From Streptomyces sporangiiformans (GTDB lineage: Bacteria; Actinomycetota; Actinomycetes; Streptomycetales; Streptomycetaceae), in NCBI RefSeq assembly GCF_005768555.2, contig NZ_VCHX02000074.1:1-47453 (forward strand): DNA of 47,453 nt, in the 5' to 3' direction. Shown piece after piece: positions 43,097 to 47,453 of this stretch. The position numbers were made by a program, and so were the translations under genes. Position 1 is the first letter of the stretch. Each line of letters begins with the position of its first letter. The notes beneath the pieces are model-generated. The model was not told where the DNA came from, did no database searches, and saw nothing but the letters and a program-made list of their open reading frames with translations.

Positions 43097-43127
43097 AGGG
43101 CCCCTCTGCCTGTGCAGGGGGCCCTTC
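43097..43127. terminator. Hairpin terminator between der and a convergent gene
   Basis: AAGGGCCCC (43097-43105) pairs with GGGGCCCTT (43119-43127), and CTGC/GCAG continue the stem inside around a 4-nt loop with one bulged T. A run of five A before and TTCCC after suit both directions. Confidence 0.8.
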
Positions 43128-43145
43128 CCGTTATGTATGAGCGCA

Positions 43146-43700
43146 TCAGCGTTCCCTGCGTGGGCTGGGCGGCAGCGCCGGGATCAGGCCCGAGGTGTGC
43201 TGCCGTGCGACCGGCTGCCAGGTGGGGGAGGCGGTGTGGCCGTGTGCGGCCAGGTGCCCGGTCCCGTGGTGCGCGGCGCCGTACCGCGTGCCGTGCGAGG
43301 CCGGCGTGTGCGGGCCCGGGTGATACGAACCCGAGCTGTACGAGCCGCCGCTGTGCTGCCCCGCACCGGCCGAGCCCGTGACCCCCGCGGTGCCCGTGCC
43401 CATGGAACCCGCGGATCCCGTGGCCACCGCGGATCTCGTGGAGCCCGTGGGGCCGACAGAGCCGGTGGAGCCCGTACCGTGCGGCCTCGTACTGAGCGGG
43501 ATGGACCCGAAGGCGGTGAAGCCCAGCTCCTCCTCGCCGCTGCGGTCGCCCGGCAGGGCCCGGAAGAGCCTGCGGAACTCCGAGTACAGCGCGTCGTAGA
43601 TCGGCGTGGCCGAATGGCTGCCGGTGGTGTCCGGAGTCGGCCGCATGGCCGGGATCGGGGAGGTGTAGGTCAGCCGGCGAGGGGCGTCGTAGGTGTGCAC
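43146..43700 (-). CDS. Uncharacterised Ser/Thr/Gly-rich protein
   Basis: From GTG 43700 the 184-residue protein reads VHTYDAPRRLTYTSPIPAMRP and then TPIYDALYSEFRRLFRALPGDRSGEEELGF, a probable helical conserved part. About 85 residues of Gly/Ser/Thr/His repeats (TGS, GTAG, SGSY) follow, and it ends TWQPVARQHTSGLIPALPP. I recognise no family. The two ordered ends around a low-complexity middle argue for a real gene. The frame is open to 43901, but that part overlaps an intergenic repeat. It converges on der with a shared terminator. Confidence 0.6.
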   Translation of the reverse strand: MHTYDAPRRLTYTSPIPAMRPTPDTTGSHSATPIYDALYSEFRRLFRALPGDRSGEEELGFTAFGSIPLSTRPHGTGSTGSVGPTGSTRSAVATGSAGSMGTGTAGVTGSAGAGQHSGGSYSSGSYHPGPHTPASHGTRYGAAHHGTGHLAAHGHTASPTWQPVARQHTSGLIPALPPSPRRER

Positions 43701-43795
43701 GTACGTGCCAACGACCCCGAGGCCCAACGGATGCGGCAAGACCACCCCCGGCTTGCACGGGTCACCTGGAGCATGCCGAGCGCACACCGTGCCCC

Positions 43796-43893
43796 GAGGG
43801 AGCCGCAGGCCCCAAGGGGCGCGGGGCTGTGACATCTTGCGGCTCCGCCGCGTGGGCGCGCCCAGCCACAACGGACCCGCAGCTGATGACCGG
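43796..43893. repeat. Streptomyces-type intergenic repeat element
   Basis: The stretch around CCCCAAGGGGCGCGGGG, the mini-hairpin GCGGCTCCGCCGC and GCGCGCCCAGCCACAACGG is, from memory, a variant of a repeat scattered between genes in many Streptomyces chromosomes. It is non-coding and lies between two minus-strand genes. Exact ends are uncertain. Confidence 0.55.
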
Positions 43894-43922
43894 CCTGACA
43901 AACCCGGCCTACAGCGGAGCGC

Positions 43923-44699
43923 TCACGTGCCGGCGAGCGGCATCGCCGCGGCCACCAGCTTGCCGTTGGCCGCGGCCTTGTCGAGGGCCTCGCGGAGCAG
44001 GTCCTCGCGGGGCTGATGGCCGATCGAGCCGACCGGGGCCGCGAACAGCAGCACCTGCTGGTGCTTGTTGGCGGCCGCCCGCCAGCTGTCGGTGACCTGC
44101 AGCGGCTGGTGGGCCTGCCACCACGCGACGGGCGAGCCGCCGCCGGGGCCGGGCTGCAGGACCGCGTGCAGCTGGCCCACGGCGAGCAGCACGGACCAGC
44201 CGTGCAGCACGCGCGGCGCCTCGGTCAGCTGGGTCACCGGCATGAAGCCCTGCTCGATGAGGAGCGGCAGGAAGTCGTCGCCTCGTCCACCCAGGGTGCC
44301 GGGGCGGGCGATCGGCCCGGTCGGTTCCACGACGAGCGCGGGGTGCAGCTCGCCGGCGAGCAGGACGAGTCCGCTGGTGATACCGAGGACGGCCTGCTCG
44401 GGCATGGCCTCGGTGGGCCGCTCGTCCCCGGTGATCGAACGGACGGCCCCCTGCAGCTGCTCCTCGGTGACCTGGACGACCTGCGACGGGAGGCAGGTGG
44501 CGTGGGCGAAGGCGAGGACGGCGGTCTCGTCGCCGATGAACAGGACGGTGCTGGTGCGCTCCTGTTCGGAGTCGCCCGGGGTGCGGCAGGAGGTGCAGTC
44601 GTAACTGCCCGGGGCGTTCTCTCCGGCGAGCAGCCGGTCGGCTTCTTCGTCGCCGATCTCGGCGCGTACGTCGTCGCTGACGTCGAGCATGCGCGGCAC
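43923..44699 (-). CDS. Uncharacterised protein with a possible CxxC/HxxC zinc site
   Basis: The 258-residue protein starts VPRMLDVSDDVRAEIGDEEADRLLAGENAPGS (given to mark the start region only in part). Cys35-x2-Cys38 in YDCTSCRTPGD and His66-x2-Cys69 in FAHATCLPS could bind zinc. The rest is a mixed alpha/beta region with LGITSGLVLLAGELHPALVV and FLPLLIEQGFMPVTQL, and an Ala/Leu-rich helical end. No family is recognised. GTG 44699 has GAGGAG six bases upstream. Frame upstream to 44777 only adds a repeated MSREATR sequence. Confidence 0.72.
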   Translation of the reverse strand: MPRMLDVSDDVRAEIGDEEADRLLAGENAPGSYDCTSCRTPGDSEQERTSTVLFIGDETAVLAFAHATCLPSQVVQVTEEQLQGAVRSITGDERPTEAMPEQAVLGITSGLVLLAGELHPALVVEPTGPIARPGTLGGRGDDFLPLLIEQGFMPVTQLTEAPRVLHGWSVLLAVGQLHAVLQPGPGGGSPVAWWQAHQPLQVTDSWRAAANKHQQVLLFAAPVGSIGHQPREDLLREALDKAAANGKLVAAAMPLAGT

Positions 44700-44732
44700 G
44701 GGTGGCTCCTCGGGATGCGGTGCGTGGCGTCG

Positions 44733-44780
44733 CCGGGTGGCTTCCCGGCTCATGAACCGGGTGGCTTCCCGGCTCATGAA
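44733..44780. repeat. Perfect 24-bp tandem direct repeat
   Basis: Two identical 24-bp units (44733-44756 and 44757-44780) beginning CCGGGTGGCTTCCCGG lie 34 bp upstream of the minus-strand gene at 44699. On that strand each unit contains an ATG and would encode MSREATR. It may be a double operator or a slippage product. Confidence 0.8.
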
Positions 44781-45850
<1,070 letters not shown>

Positions 45851-45889
45851 CCGGACTCACCCTCCCCGAGGCCCTGCGCCTGCGCCCTG

Positions 45890-45907
45890 CCCGGTCCTCC
45901 GACCGGG
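45890..45907 (+). terminator. Small hairpin after the first rpf gene
   Basis: CCCGGTC and GACCGGG arms of 7 bp with a 4-nt loop lie 39 bp after the stop. It is a weak candidate terminator. Confidence 0.45.
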
Positions 45908-45960
45908 TGGGGCCCCATGCGCCGTCGGCGCGGCTCGAGGGGGTGTCGCGGCCCTCTGCT

Positions 45961-47235
<1,275 letters not shown>

Positions 47236-47239
<4 letters not shown>

Positions 47240-47453
47240 CCTTGGCCTTCTGCCGTCGTGTCGAGTCCTTCGAGGCCTTCCAGTACGCGGTCGGCGGGGC
47301 CGGACGCCACGATGCGGCCCGCCGTCATGACGTGCACGGTGTCGGCCAGGCCGGCCACGAGGTCCAGGTCGTGCTCGACGACGAGGAGCGCCATGCCGTC
47401 GGCGGCGAGGGCTCGCAACACGCGGGCCAGCGTGGCTACTTCGCCCGTGTCGA
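47236..47453 (-). CDS. LivG-like ABC transporter ATP-binding protein (3' part only)
   Basis: The frame runs in from beyond the right edge. The visible 71 residues, GEVATLARVLRALAADGMAL then LLVVEHDLDLVAGLADTVHV, contain the LivG switch VEHDLDLV and the end MTAGRIVASGPADRVLEG. It overlaps livF by four bases, the usual livG-livF arrangement. The P-loop and signature lie outside the window. Confidence 0.85.

Overview
The window reads as chromosomal DNA of a Streptomyces (species not determinable by eye). Coding GC is very high with strong third-position G/C bias, GTG and TTG starts are frequent, many genes are coupled by ATGA/GTGA overlaps, and the gene content is typical: tlyA-nadK-recN, pyrG, ald, parA-scpA-scpB, a chorismate mutase-prephenate dehydrogenase-cmk-plsC-der run, two resuscitation-promoting factors, a DmdR/IdeR-type iron box and an NrtR-type operator.

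Left part (1-20035). A truncated Arg/Gly/Asp-rich TPR protein meets a DUF1015 gene at a shared hairpin. A HAD-IIA phosphatase and an iron-regulated FecCD-FecCD-FecE transporter without a binding protein follow. A tiny divergent promoter serves an SCP2-like gene and a small acidic ORF. tlyA and nadK are separated from recN by an oppositely oriented FtsX-type permease. After recN come a phospho-sugar transferase-like membrane protein and a GT4 glycosyltransferase, then on the minus strand a PucR regulator, a covalent-FAD oxidoreductase and a GH15 glycosidase.

Centre (20036-33034). pyrG (CTP synthase) ends at a U-tract terminator before an ADP-ribose-type NUDIX gene. Next are a STAND/TPR ATPase with a changed P-loop, ald behind a palindromic candidate operator, and a tight operon: parA, a gene with a ribbon-helix-helix-like C-terminus, scpA with a 300-residue repetitive N-terminal extension, scpB and a RluB-type pseudouridine synthase. 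A DinB/maleylpyruvate-isomerase-like gene closes this part.

Right part (33031-47453). An accessory-looking block holds an NrtR operator, nrtR, an ADP-ribosylglycohydrolase and two related nucleotidyltransferases that converge and overlap at their 3' ends; this is the best candidate for a little-described system here. A TAT-lipoprotein Rieske protein with a DUF6529 membrane partner and a secreted protein follow. aroH-tyrA-cmk-plsC-der comes next, with a 121-bp duplicate of the tyrA 3' end left between tyrA and cmk. Then come two uncharacterised minus-strand genes, a repeat of a type common between Streptomyces genes, two Rpf genes (the first behind a long structured leader) and a LivF/LivG-like ATPase pair leaving the window.

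Eight genes (at 2660-, 3818+, 7316-, 7360+, 11027+, 16646-, 36268- and 45973+) have a TANNNT -10 hexamer 6-8 nt before the start codon, which predicts leaderless transcripts.
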